From Benincasa hispida (taxonomy: Eukaryota > Streptophyta > Magnoliopsida > Cucurbitales > Cucurbitaceae), in the NCBI RefSeq assembly GCF_009727055.1, contig NC_052359.1:10501264-10565263 (forward strand): a DNA stretch of 64,000 nucleotides, given 5' to 3'. The notes beneath the pieces are model-generated. The model was not told the DNA's origin. It saw only the letters and a program-made list of their open reading frames with translations, and did no database searches. Positions 54,601 to 64,000 of this stretch are shown piece after piece. Numbering within the stretch: the first letter of the stretch is position 1; each line of letters opens with the position of its first letter. Both the position numbers and the translations under genes were made by a program.

Positions 54601-56850
54601 AATTAAAAAAATCAAGAATTGTGGATACCTTTTAAATCAATGCATGAATGTATGTTTTTTAATTGCAATTTGCGGTTTGGCTATTTAAACTTTTGGTATT
54701 TAGATTTATAGTTTTAATTGATGAGATCAAGGTAAAATCCAGCATTTATGGGTAGTTATTTATTTATTTATTTATGTTGTTCGTGGCAAAGAGTTGCTGT
54801 AAAGAGAACCCGAAAAACAGAGGCAAAATGGAAAATCCAAAGGTAAAATGTTGCCATTTTGTGAATAGCGTTGCGACCTCTCTTAGATGGCATGACGCTC
54901 TGAGTCGACTATGAGATCAGAAGGCATAGTGTCGCATCGCTTCGATGCGAAGCAAAGTCCTTGAGGAAGGTCAGCGCTACGGCGCTTCGACGATTCTAGC
55001 TAGAAGTTTTTTTCTTTCTGTTTTCTTTTAAGTTTTTTTTTTCTTAAAAATGTTGGGTTTTTAGATTTTATTTGATTTTTTAGTGATGCCAATGATCAAC
55101 TTTGCTGTTTTTAATTTAACTATATATGAGATGTATATTTTAGATTAAATCTTGAATGTTAATATAGTATGACATTTAGTTTTAAACCCCACTATAATTT
55201 AAGAATATTATGCATAATTTAAATGTGAGGGTTTATTTAATTAAAAGCATGATGAGATTTGCATATTTTAAATATAAATTCTATATTAAATAGATACATG
55301 TAGAGATTTCTCTTTGATTAAAATATATTTGTTATATTATATGATTAATATAATTAAAGAGCTTAGTAAGATTGAAATGTTTACATCAATATAGAATTAA
55401 TTAAATCATATAATTAAAGAGCTTAGTAAGATTGAAATGTTTACATCAATATAGAATTAATTTAATTTTAGTTTATCTTTACTTTTTTCAATTAGGATTA
55501 GAAAAATACATGCTTACCTAATATGATTAAGATCTTGTTAAAAATATAAAGATATAATTAATTGAATTTAGTTTATCTTTATATTTTCTAATGAGATTAG
55601 AAAAGATTATATGATTGCGATTAGGTTTATGCCACGTTAAAGATATTTTTGTTTTGAATAGTTTAAGATTTAAAATCATCTTTAAAAATTATCCAACGAA
55701 ATTAGATTAATATATATTTTTTGATGTAGTTTGAAATGGTTTTAAATGGGCAAATTAAAAATTTCAAGAATAAAAGGTTGCCTATAAGGGAATTCTATCT
55801 AAAGAAGATTCTGTCTAGGATTGGGATATTTAAGCTGACGGTAACAGAACACCTCTACCTGGAATTGACTTTGGAGTTGAATCAGTCAAACTTTTATTAT
55901 AACATAATGTGATTAGTTTATTAAATAGTTTATTGAACTTGGATATTTCACATTATGTCAAATATCTAAACATAAGAGTTATGTTTTGGCAAACAAAATT
56001 AAAATTTGGATAAATGATTTAGCCTAAGTTTGTTAAAGTAATGAAACTCCTATTTTAGAGTACTTAGTGGAGGAATAGATGTATATGATACGCCATCTCT
56101 CCTACGTTCTCTGGAAAGATTCTCAACGTGAGATTCGTGTTAGGGCTCGTGGCACCCTAGAAGTGTCCTCTCTACAAAAGGAATTTGCATGGGTCAATAT
56201 CAAGGTGGATCAAAGAAAGTATTATAGTAAGTGGGAGAAATCGTGGCACCCTAGAAGTGTCTTTTCTATAGAAGGCATTTGCATAGGTCAATATCAAGGT
56301 GGATTAGAGAAAGTATTATAGTAAGCGGGAGAAGGACATGTGTTAACATGTCCTACGATCTTCATCATTAATTGACAATGTGAGATTCATGCTTGGCCTC
56401 GAGGCGCCCTGGAAGTGTCTCCCTATGGATGATGTTTGTATGGTTCAATATTCTAGTTAACTCCTGAAAAGGATAGGATAGCAATTTTGGTTAAAATTAC
56501 CCTACGGTGGCACTTACTGAGACAAAATTGCAGAAATCAAAATAATGGGTTACACTTACAAGAACTTGTTGAAAGATTAATAGTGTTCTTACCATATATA
56601 TGGTAATTAGACCTTATAGGAATAAGAGTTATTCTAGTATAACGTATGGTTGAGAATGTCTCAATCTAGAGAACGGACATTTAACCTACCTTACGGTGGC
56701 ACTTGTTCTAAATCACTAGAGTATCATTACATTAGATATGATTTATAGGGTTCATAAAATTTAATGCTAAATTGAATGGATATTTGACTATGGGCTGTTA
56801 ACTAATATATTTATATGTTTCAATGTTATGTCATTTTCTCTCATAATTTT
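54601..56850 (+). other. Copia F leader
   Basis: Non-coding. It holds palindromic words GCATCGCTTCGATGCGAAGC and GCGCTACGGCGCTTCGACG (54869-55005), a 60-bp AT-rich duplication (AAAGAGCTTAGTAAGATTGA at 55357 and 55417), the conserved module TTCTGTCTAGGATTGGGATA (55808), and a 94-bp tandem duplication at 56147-56332. Confidence 0.7.
56147..56332 (+). repeat. 94-bp tandem duplication in copia F leader
   Basis: TCGTGGCACCCTAGAAGTGT begins at 56147 and again at 56241. Each copy is followed by GGTCAATATCAAGGTGGAT and GAAAGTATTATAGTAAG. Copia B has a single copy at this place (27011-27110). Confidence 0.85.
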
Positions 56851-57095
56851 AATTTTGAATTATTGATAGAAGTCAAAATTGAGAAGAAAAAAATTACTGG
56901 GAAAAGTAACATCAACACTATATTAATGATAGTGTAATTTGTGAATTTGACTTTAATTGAGAAATGTTCTCAAAGTCTTAAAGCCAATTCATAAATTGTT
57001 CATGAATCATGTGATTGATGAATCACAGTTGAAGAGATAACTTATATTTTTCTCCTAGTTGACATAATTGATGTCAATCTTGGAAGATAAAGGAT
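56850..57095 (+). pseudogene. Copia F gag N-terminus
   Basis: Decayed reading IEKKKITGKSNINTILMIV-stop-FVNLTLIEKCSQ resembles the capsid opening of this copia family (KSNINIILVVDDLRFVLTEEC in DE). It is interrupted at 57100 by the solo LTR and seems to continue at 58945 without added bases. Confidence 0.6.
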
Positions 57096-57100
57096 AAGAC

Positions 57101-58939
57101 GGGAGGATTTTAATCCTTAGTGGAAGCGAGTGATCAACTTTGCGTCAGTGAATTCATTTGGGAAAGAAACTAAAAAAACAGAGAAATTATAGAAGGATAA
57201 ACGACCTAAGCATGTTCTCTAATAAACAAAGAGGAAAGGGAAGACGAGAAATTTAACCTTGAGGAAACCCGTTCTTCATGTATTGCTCTCCGAAGATCAT
57301 GAAGGCTTCCTCCACGTCACAAACTCTTCCTCCACGAACACAACAAGATACATAAATTCTCTTGGACACTACCATTAAAGCCTTTCTTGTTAGTCTCAAG
57401 ATAATCAAGAAGTTGTGAGTTAATCTTTGAATCTTGGAGAGGGAAAGAGATTTCTTTGAGAGAGAGCTTTTTGAGAGAAAGAAGAATGCAGAGTTTTTAT
57501 CACTCTATGTGTTTTTCACGTATCGATCTTAACTCCCTCTGTGACTTTTGTGTTATGAGAGACTGAGAGGAGTTAAATAACTCCTTTTAGCACGTATTCT
57601 ACATTTAATTATACTAAAATTAATATAATTAAATCAAACTTTATATTATATCATATATAATATAACCTATAGTTTATATTATATCATATATAATATAATC
57701 TAACTTTACATTCTCTCACATAACCTGTAGTTTTAATATAATCGTATTCATATTAATTTTAACCTATAGTCTTTATATGAATCCCATTCATATAATTAAT
57801 ACTTGAATCATATTCAAATATTTATCTCTCTCATCAAACTTTATATTATAATGATCCATATACATTATATTATTTGTATCTCATACAATTAATTTTCTTT
57901 AATTAATTTGAACAATTCAAATTAATCTAAAATAAATTGATTCTTATTTAATCCTTATTGAGCTAGTACATGGACCTTATAGACCTATAGATTAGAAACT
58001 CCAATGATACAAGGTTCATTAATTAAACTCGTTAATTAAATTAATTGACATTAATTAACTATCGGTCACTCCACTAAAGATCAACAGCTACACTTTTCAC
58101 ACTGTGTAAGTTGGCCCTTCACAAATTGCTTGTAACTATAGCTAGGTCAAATTATCGTTTTACCCCCTATACTCACATCTCACTAGTTAAGTGTCACTGA
58201 TTTCTCTAATGAGCAATAGTTATAGTCTAACTATAAACTTCACCCCTCTCATTATTCAAGATTTAGAATCAGCCTTTAAGGGAGCAATTCATCTACTTAC
58301 CCTATGACTGAGAAGAAGTGAATTCCATCTTGTGTAGCTATGTTCCTAGCTCTCCACTTGGACGAATCTCTAAAATGGTAGACATATTGAGTCGGCGAAT
58401 CTAGCCACTCTCACCCGTACAGATCAAAGGACTACCTTTATTAGTAGGAGTTCACAACTCACTCAGGATTAATGTTAAGTTACCCATGGTCATCCTAGTA
58501 AAATGTAAGTTCTTTTAAGTAACTGTGCTATAAAAAGAGACTAATCATTTCGTGGTCTGGTCGTATACAAACTCTTTGTATAAGATATCCCTATTCGTGT
58601 CTCCACATGAACAATCAAGATCAGATCATTTGTAATACTTTACAATAATTGTAATAATTACAAAGTGGACCATATGCATAGTGTCACTAGGATAAGGTAC
58701 CTGGCCTTATCTATATACTACACATCATTCAGATTATTACTCAAACATGATCTACTTGTATGTCAACCATATATATGTTTAAGTTACATTAAATAACCTT
58801 GGATTTTAACTTATTGGATTTGGGTTGATGTAAACTAAATGTCAAATAAAATAACACTTTATTTTATTAAATAAATATTTCGTGTATAAATAATTTACAA
58901 ACTATGAAACCTACGAGATTTAGGACATCAACCCCAACA
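57101..58939 (-). mobile_element. Solo copia LTR with AAGAC target duplication
   Basis: The minus strand opens TGTTGGGGTTGATGTCC at 58939 and ends ...AATCCTCCC at 57101 (terminal CA lost). AAGAC flanks both ends (57096-57100 and 58940-58944). Landmarks are shared with copia A's LTR (GAGATTCGTCCAAGTGG, CCATTTTAGAGATTCGT on the minus strand). There is no primer-binding site or coding sequence next to it, and copia F gag text continues across it. About 1.8 kb. Confidence 0.87.
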
Positions 58940-58944
58940 AAGAC

Positions 58945-60759
58945 AACAACATATGGGATGTTGAAGTCGAGATAAGCTTAATTTATAATCCAAGAAAATA
59001 AACCATGTGATAAGAGCTATATGAGGAAATCGTTTCCAAATTAGTTTGGGAAGTCACACTTTGAGGAATTTTGAAATACCTCAATTGAATAAAAATAAGA
59101 ATGAAAATAAATATCATTTATTGGATTCTCAAGGAGAATTAAGATTCGAACAAAGATAGTTGAATAAAGATTCACTATAAAAATTTTCTTCATAACAATT
59201 AGATTGTAATTCTTGAAAAATACTTAATAATGTAGAATAGTTTCTACATGATTGGCACCAAGAAGTCCATCTCAGTTAGTGTACTAGGAGACATGAGATG
59301 TCATAATTGATACTTATGTTAAACATGGTGGTTTCATCACCATAAGAGAAATTCAATCTCTCAAACTTCATCACTATTCATAAGGTATGAATGTTCTATG
59401 TAATAAAGCGTATTTTCAAAAGTTGTTTAAAAATATGTTCAGTTTTAAATAAATGCAATTAATATGCGTTGAAATGTTTAACATATTTAAATACTACATT
59501 GGAAAATTCAGGATTATTGAATTCATAATGGAAAGAAAAATTATTTTCTTCTAAAAAATACTAGTCATTGGGAATTAAAATTGATTATCAATTTTAATAA
59601 AATGACTAGTATAGGTAATTCTCTAAGAGTTAGAGTTAAATTAATTTACCTATTTGAAGATCTTGCCTTTCATTCAAATAGTCATTGGACCTTATAGAAC
59701 AAGGTTACAAGACAAAAGAATATGTTTGGCTTACATATGCTGACCCAGGTGGTTTGATAAATGTAAAAGACAAAAAAAATCATAAATATGTCATCAATCT
59801 GATTGATGAATATTTAGTGTATGAGTATCTTTCTCTGATGTCGTTAAAGTCTTTTCTTTTAAGAGTTCAAAGAAGTTAGACTAAAATTCGAACTAATTAG
59901 GCAAGTCTATCAAGACATATTATGATCAGATCATAAAATTACAAAAATTTCAGTACTACGCTGAATTAATAGAAAATGAGATTATATCTCAACTTTAAGC
60001 ATTTGATACAATTTGAGTGAAATTGTGATTTAAAAGGGAGAAATATTACCTTGTTATACTTGGTTACATTACTGATGAGTACTTTGTTAGACATAGTCAC
60101 ATCATTTATAAGTTACACATCGTTGTCATGCTCTAGTTAGGACGTGCAATAGAGATTGCAACGTGAACATCATTCCCTTCAAAACTGTCTTAGAGAAAAT
60201 TTTAGATTATGGAAGTGTAGTAAACTAGCTTACAACATTTTAGAATATAGATATGTTAAGATGCACATGTTGAAACAAACTCAAGAGAAACAAAATGGTC
60301 TTTTATGCAATTCTAAATATTAATTTTATAAGGAAAGTTGAATAAAAGACTACAAACCTTTATCAAGGTAAAATAGTGTTGATATTTTGGTTTCATCTAA
60401 ATCTGAATAGTTAATAGGTGTCATTAATCATTTAATCATATTTGAATTTCAAATGAATTCTAATCACACAAAATAAGCCTCTATTGCAGTAGGAGAATTA
60501 TGAGATAACTCAACCTTCACAATGACTTAATGGAAGTTACATATTGTTATATGGGTTGACAGATTGAGGGATGTTGACAAGGATTGCTTGGTCAAAGTAT
60601 TCAAGATAATGTCTATGTACTTCATCTTAGTCTGGATTTGTAGACTTTCTTGATGGGGTGAAACCCATAGGATATGAATAGATCTAAAAAAAAAAAACAT
60701 CCATATGCAGATAAGAAAATGCAGATCTTCAAAGTAAGACACGTGGAAAAGCGTGAAAC
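58945..60759 (+). pseudogene. Copia F gag/pol remnants
   Basis: Very decayed. Recognisable pieces are an integrase-like stretch at 59685-59879 (YADPGGLINVKDKKNHKYVI, LIDEYLVYEYLSLM, parallel to GGYEYFISVIDDYSRYGHIYLM of B) and an RT-like stretch at 60560-60750 (KIMSMYFILVWICRL, GETHRI-stop-IDLKKKKHPYADKKMQIFKVRHVEK, parallel to MESMYF...WDLIDQPDG and [10 protein letters not shown] of B). Everything else has stops. It is cut at 60759 by copia H. Confidence 0.65.
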
Positions 60760-60845
60760 AATTGGGTTTTATGCCCTAAAACTTGTAGGTAGTAAATGTT
60801 ACTAAATGTCTGTCATCAATAAGGTGATTCTGGATGCACCTATCA
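60760..60845 (+). repeat. Copia H LTR fragment
   Basis: The opening (A)ATTGGGTTTTATGCCC and AAACTTGTAGGTAGTAAATG match a common plant copia LTR start. It continues to TCATCAATAAGGTGATTC and then abuts coding text. Confidence 0.65.
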
Positions 60846-61104
60846 CATGACCTCAATGAGACCTTGGTTTAACACCTTTAAGGAAATTGAAGAATAAATG
60901 GTGTATATGTGAAACAACCAAGGCTGTAAAATAAAAGACATTGGCTCTGTTTCCATGAAACTTAAGGATGGAACTATTAAACTTCTTAGGAATGTAAGAT
61001 ATGTTCCATTACTTGAGAGAAATCTAATCTCCTTAGATATGCTAGATGCAATTGAGTGTGAGTACAAGGGGTAAAGGAGAAACCGTTGAGGAGTTAAAGG
61101 AAAG
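60846..61104 (+). pseudogene. Copia H protease, N-terminus missing
   Basis: HMTSMRPWFNTF-like, NNQGCKIKDIGSVSMKLKDG, LLRNVRYVPLLERNLISLDM and LDAIECEYKG are the usual C-terminal two thirds of the copia protease. The active-site D-S-G loop is deleted at the LTR junction. Confidence 0.75.
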
Positions 61105-62110
61105 ATGATATTAGTTGGGGAAAAGATAAATGACTTATTTGTGGTCAAAGGAGTTGAAATGATGACAGGGCATATGTTCCCACCACAATTGAGGTCACAG
61201 AGGTTGATGTATGGCACAAAAGATTATCACATTAGTGCTAAAGGCCTAGAAGTCCTATCTAAACAAGGGATTCTAACTAAAAGTCTCTCAGAAAATCTAA
61301 CCTTCTGTGAACACTGTGTTTTAGGGAAAGCCACAAGGTAAAGTTTCACTAAAGCATAACACACCACAAAAGCTATCCTAGACTATATACACTCTTACCT
61401 ATGGGGTCCAGCTCCTACACCTAGTCTATGTGGCTCAAATTATTTACTTTCTTTTACTGATGACTTCTCTTGGAAAAGTTGGATCTACTTCCTTAAAACT
61501 AAAGACCAAGTGTTTGGTAGGTTTAAGGAATGGAAACTCATGATAGAGAAGCAAATTTCTAAAGAAATTAAATACCTAAGAACTGATAATGGACTGGAAT
61601 TTTGTAGTGAAGAGTTTAACAAATTCTGTAAAGAAACAAGAATAACTAGGATTAGGACTGTTAGATTCACTCCTCAACAAAATGGAGTAGCTGAAAGACT
61701 AAATAGAACAGTCATGGAGAGAGTTAGATATCTCCTATCAGATGTAATCCTGAGTGAAAAATATTGGGTTGAGGCTGCAAGCTGCACAGTGTACACATTA
61801 AATAGGTGTCCACATTCCTCCCTAAATTTTTTAACTCTTGAAGAAAAATGGTCCACACATTCACCTAACTTAAAAAACCTAAGGGTATTTGGATGTGTTG
61901 CCTATATTCACCAAAATCAGGGGAAATTAAAATTTAGAGCAATAAAGTGTATGTTTGTTGGGTTTTCTGAAGGTGTCAAAGGATTTAAGATGTGGAATCC
62001 TATTGAGAAAAGGTTTTCCATAAGCAAAGATGTCACTTTCAAAGAAAAAGGGATGTTTATGAAAAAGAAAAGACAACTTATGAAGTTTTTAATAGCCCTA
62101 ATACTGCTAG
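61105..62110 (+). pseudogene. Copia H integrase, mostly open
   Basis: Zinc finger: YHISAKGLEVLSKQGIL, CEHCVLGKATR (61220-61340), followed by a stop. Core: YIHSYLWGPAPTPSLCGSNY, LLSFTDDFSWKSWIYFLKTK, KEIKYLRTDNGLEFCSEEF, VRFTPQQNGVAERLNRTVME (both Asp and the Glu kept), FWVEAASC-type YWVEAASCTVYTLNRCP, VFGCVAYIHQNQGKL, MFVGFSEGVKGFKMWNP. The 253-residue open frame 61510-62271 drifts off frame at its end (after KEKGMF). The best-preserved copia integrase in the window. Confidence 0.88.
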
Positions 62111-62117
62111 GATTGAG

Positions 62118-62970
62118 GTGGAGACAGCTAAAGTTTCTTCCACTAACCATAACCCTCTTACTGATTCAGAAGAAGAAGAAGAGGATGTCTCAAATGAGAA
62201 TACAGGGAATATTGAAGTTGTACCTGATTTATGTCAGTATTCTTTGGCTAAGGATAGACAAAGAAAAGTGATAGTTCCTCCAGCTAGGTATACTGAAACT
62301 AACTACATGAACCTAGTTCTAAATGCCACAATAGCTTCTAATGACCAAGAACCAGCCACCTTTGAAGAGGCAATAAATTGTCCTAATGCTACGTCTTGAA
62401 TTCAAGCTATATGTGAAGAAATAAAGTCACTCACTGTCAATAATACTTGGACCCTAGCCCCTCTTCCTAAAAGATGCAAACCTATCGCCTCTAAATGGAT
62501 ATATAAATTAAAAGAGGGTTCTACCAAAGAAGAAAAGCCTAGGTACAAGGAAAAGTTAATGGCTAAAGGGTTTACATAGAGGGAAGGCATAGACTATTCT
62601 GAAATTTTTTCACCAGTAGTAAAACAAACCTCTATTAGACTACTTTTATCTCTAGTTACTCAGTACAACTTTGAACTAGATCAACTAGATGTTAAAATTG
62701 CTTTCCTTCATGGAAACTTAGATGATGTTATCTATATGGTTCAACCTAAAGGTTTGAAGAAAGAAGAAAGGAAGACCTATACTGTCTCCTAAATAAGTCT
62801 ATATATGGTCTAAAACAATCCCCTAGATGCTGGTATAGAAATTTTAATGATTACATAGAGAGTATTGGATTTCAAAGAAGTTCCTATGATATTTGTTCTT
62901 ATATTAATTCATCTACCTATAAGGACAGCGTCTATCTACTACTCTATGTTGATGATATGCTACTAGCAAT
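62118..62970 (+). pseudogene. Copia H reverse transcriptase, ends at its active site
   Basis: An acidic linker (DSEEEEEDVSNENTG) leads to DRQRKVIVPPARYTETNYMN and EPATFEEAINCPNATS, then LTVNNTWTLAPLPKRCKPIA, SKWIYKLKEG, KGFT-stop, IDYSEIFSPVVKQTSIRLLL, LDQLDVKIAFLHGNLDDVIY, MVQPKG, then a frameshift, then SSTYKDSVYLLLYVDDMLLA. After this the sequence is gypsy. Polymerase text is cut immediately after the catalytic YVDD. Confidence 0.87.
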
Positions 62971-63300
62971 TAATCTCCCGATTGGACACTTCGGCCTGAC
63001 CATTCGTCTGCGGATGGTATGAAGGAATGGTCCCATGAAATCAATCCCCCATACGTCAAACAATTCAAGCTCCAAGATGGTGTTCATTGGCATTGCATGT
63101 CTCTTGTGCATTGGCACCGATAACACTTTATTACGTAGTCAACTGCATCTTTAAACAATGTAGGCCAAAAGAATCTACTCTGTAAAACTTTAGCGGCAGT
63201 ACACTGTCCACCAAGTGCCCACCATATGATGAGTCGTGCCATTGCGATAATATGCATTGTTAAGCAGCATTTGGTACGCATAATCGCAAAATCTGGTCTG
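62971..63300 (-). pseudogene. Gypsy K integrase N-terminal zinc finger and deleted core
   Basis: Minus-strand text: RTKCCLTMHIIAMARLIIWW, AAKVLQSRFFWPTLFKDAVD, YVIKCYRCQCT (63281-63090), the zinc-finger region of Athila integrases with the CxxC pair kept. Then [15 protein letters not shown] (first core Asp), after which the core is deleted. Confidence 0.85.
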
Positions 63301-63994
63301 TCCCTCTTTTATACAAATTCGGCTCATCCCAATAATAATGTCTACATTCATGCTTGAGCTTCCTCTGTTGGTAGTAGGTGTAATCTTCAGGAAATTGCTC
63401 GCAAACCAGATAATTGACTATGTCTGCATACTAGGGAAATTCTTCAATATGGAACAGTTGCTCATCCGAGAACACCGCACTCACCTTAGACTCATTGCGG
63501 TCAACCTCAGGATTTTCCAATCTAGACAAGTGATCCGCAACTTGGTTCAACATCCTCTTTCGATCAATTATTTCTATATCAAATTCTTAAAGGAGGAGAA
63601 CCCATATGATCAACCTCGACTTGGCGTCCTTCCTTGTCATTAAGTACTTGATCGTCGAGTGATCAGTATGGATGAGTACCCTTGTTCCCAATAGATATGC
63701 TCGAAATTTTTCCAACGTAAAAATTACCGCCAGAAGCTCTTTCTCTGTGGTGGTATAATTTGTTTGAGCAGGATTTAATGTTTTACTCACATATGCGATA
63801 GGATGCAAGATTGTTTTTCTCTTTTGTGCCAGAGTTGCTCCCATCGCATACCTACTTGCATTGCAAATATTTTCAAATGGAAGTGTCCAGTCAGGTGCAA
63901 TCAACACGGGTGCGGTAATCAACGCATTCTTCAAAACTCTAAATGCGTTGAGGCAATTGTTGTCAAACTCAAATTTTTTGTCAGCCTCTAACAA
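63301..63994 (-). pseudogene. Gypsy K RT thumb and RNase H
   Basis: The open frame 63994-63587 has LEADKKFEFDNNCLNAFRVL, LITAPVLIAPDWTLPFE, NICNASRYAMGATLAQKRK, PAQTNYTTTEKELLAVIFTL and VLIHTDHSTIKYLMTRKDAK. The first RNase H catalytic Asp (C-D-x-S/G in the other copy) is Asn here, but the TEKELLA segment is intact, unlike the first gypsy. Frames after 63587 are broken (DYVCILGKFFN-type acidic tail to 63340). Confidence 0.88.
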
Positions 63995-64000
63995 CGCACT

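Larger units (their letters stand above)
45576..60759 (+). mobile_element. Ty1/copia element F, split by three insertions
   Basis: The LTR begins TATTGGGATTTGTGCC (45576) and resumes after gypsy G at 52874. It ends about 54100, where a fold-back repeat has replaced the primer-binding site. The leader is 54601-56850, the gag start 56850-57095, and decayed pol follows the solo LTR, from 58945 to 60759. Integrase-like and RT-like text is in the same order as copia B. It is heavily mutated and cut at the right by copia H. No 3' LTR was found. Confidence 0.72.
60760..62970 (+). mobile_element. Ty1/copia element H (Tnt1/Tork-like), rearranged
   Basis: A short LTR start (ATTGGGTTTTATGCCCTAAA, 60760-60845) is joined straight to the middle of a protease domain. 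Integrase and the RT N-terminal half follow, ending exactly at YVDDMLLA, where gypsy K begins. Integrase text (DYIHSYLWGP, RTDNGLEFCSEEF, TPQQNGVAERLNRT, GVKGFKMWNP) differs from copias A-F and resembles the Tnt1/Tork group. Gag, protease N-terminus, RNase H and 3' LTR are missing. Confidence 0.82.
62971..64000 (-). mobile_element. Athila-like Ty3/gypsy element K, partial, continues past window end
   Basis: It is closely related to 10750-12010 of the first gypsy element, same strand. It includes an integrase start, an H2C2 finger, RNase H and RT thumb. Relative to that element, about 240 bp of integrase core is missing between 63017 and 63019 (ATGGTATG joined to AAGGAATGG). Confidence 0.88.

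Noticed and set aside
23354..58939. Pairing the plus LTR at 23354 or 45576 with the minus LTR at 57101-58939 as one element
   Set aside because: Orientation is opposite, and the minus LTR has its own AAGAC target duplication.

Overview
The window is nuclear DNA of a flowering plant: AT-rich, dense in plant LTR retrotransposons (Athila-type Ty3/gypsy and several Ty1/copia families), two CACTA (En/Spm) DNA transposon ends, MITE-like hairpins, and one fragment of a plant caffeate/flavonoid-type O-methyltransferase. Some repeats (the 'tctatca...tgatag' hairpin, the copia LTRs opening TGTTGGG...) look to me like cucurbit genome repeats. That is remembered resemblance, not a search result. I see no intact host gene, no tRNA or rRNA gene and no CRISPR. 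Every reading frame of note is a decayed transposon protein, apart from the methyltransferase fragment.

Layout. 1-4721: 5' half of a CACTA element on the minus strand with a broken TNP2 transposase gene. 4833-6670: two copies of one MITE-like repeat flanking an O-methyltransferase 5' fragment (minus). 6671-19925: copia A (plus), whose LTR is split by a complete Athila-like gypsy element (7117-17173, minus, ACCAG target duplication). 19926-38029: copia DE (minus), split by copia B (plus, 23354-33925) and carrying a 1.2-kb solo LTR (35331-36531, CAACC duplication) in its own 5' LTR. DE itself sits in the RNase H region of an older minus-strand copia C (38030-39700). 39701-45575: second CACTA terminus with internal repeats, a hairpin MITE, a hAT-like AT-rich element that contains an unresolved base (N at 43172) between two copies of the same ~100 bp, and unassigned AT-rich DNA. 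45576-60759: copia F (plus), split by a gag-protease-only gypsy G (46199-52873), a fold-back element (54117-54600) and a solo copia LTR (57101-58939, AAGAC duplication). 60760-62970: a second copia type, H (Tnt1/Tork-like), joined at its reverse-transcriptase active site to a second Athila-like gypsy K (62971-64000, minus), which continues past the window.

The genes do not form a pathway. The window is a stratigraphy of nested insertions, solo-LTR formation and illegitimate deletions. The most unusual signals are: copia leaders whose homologous position carries different GC-rich palindromic words in each copy; a copia element followed by a second primer-binding site and leader; a gypsy element that keeps gag and protease but has lost reverse transcriptase, RNase H and integrase; and the probable assembly overlap at the N. 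I did not find evidence for a new enzymatic or defence system.
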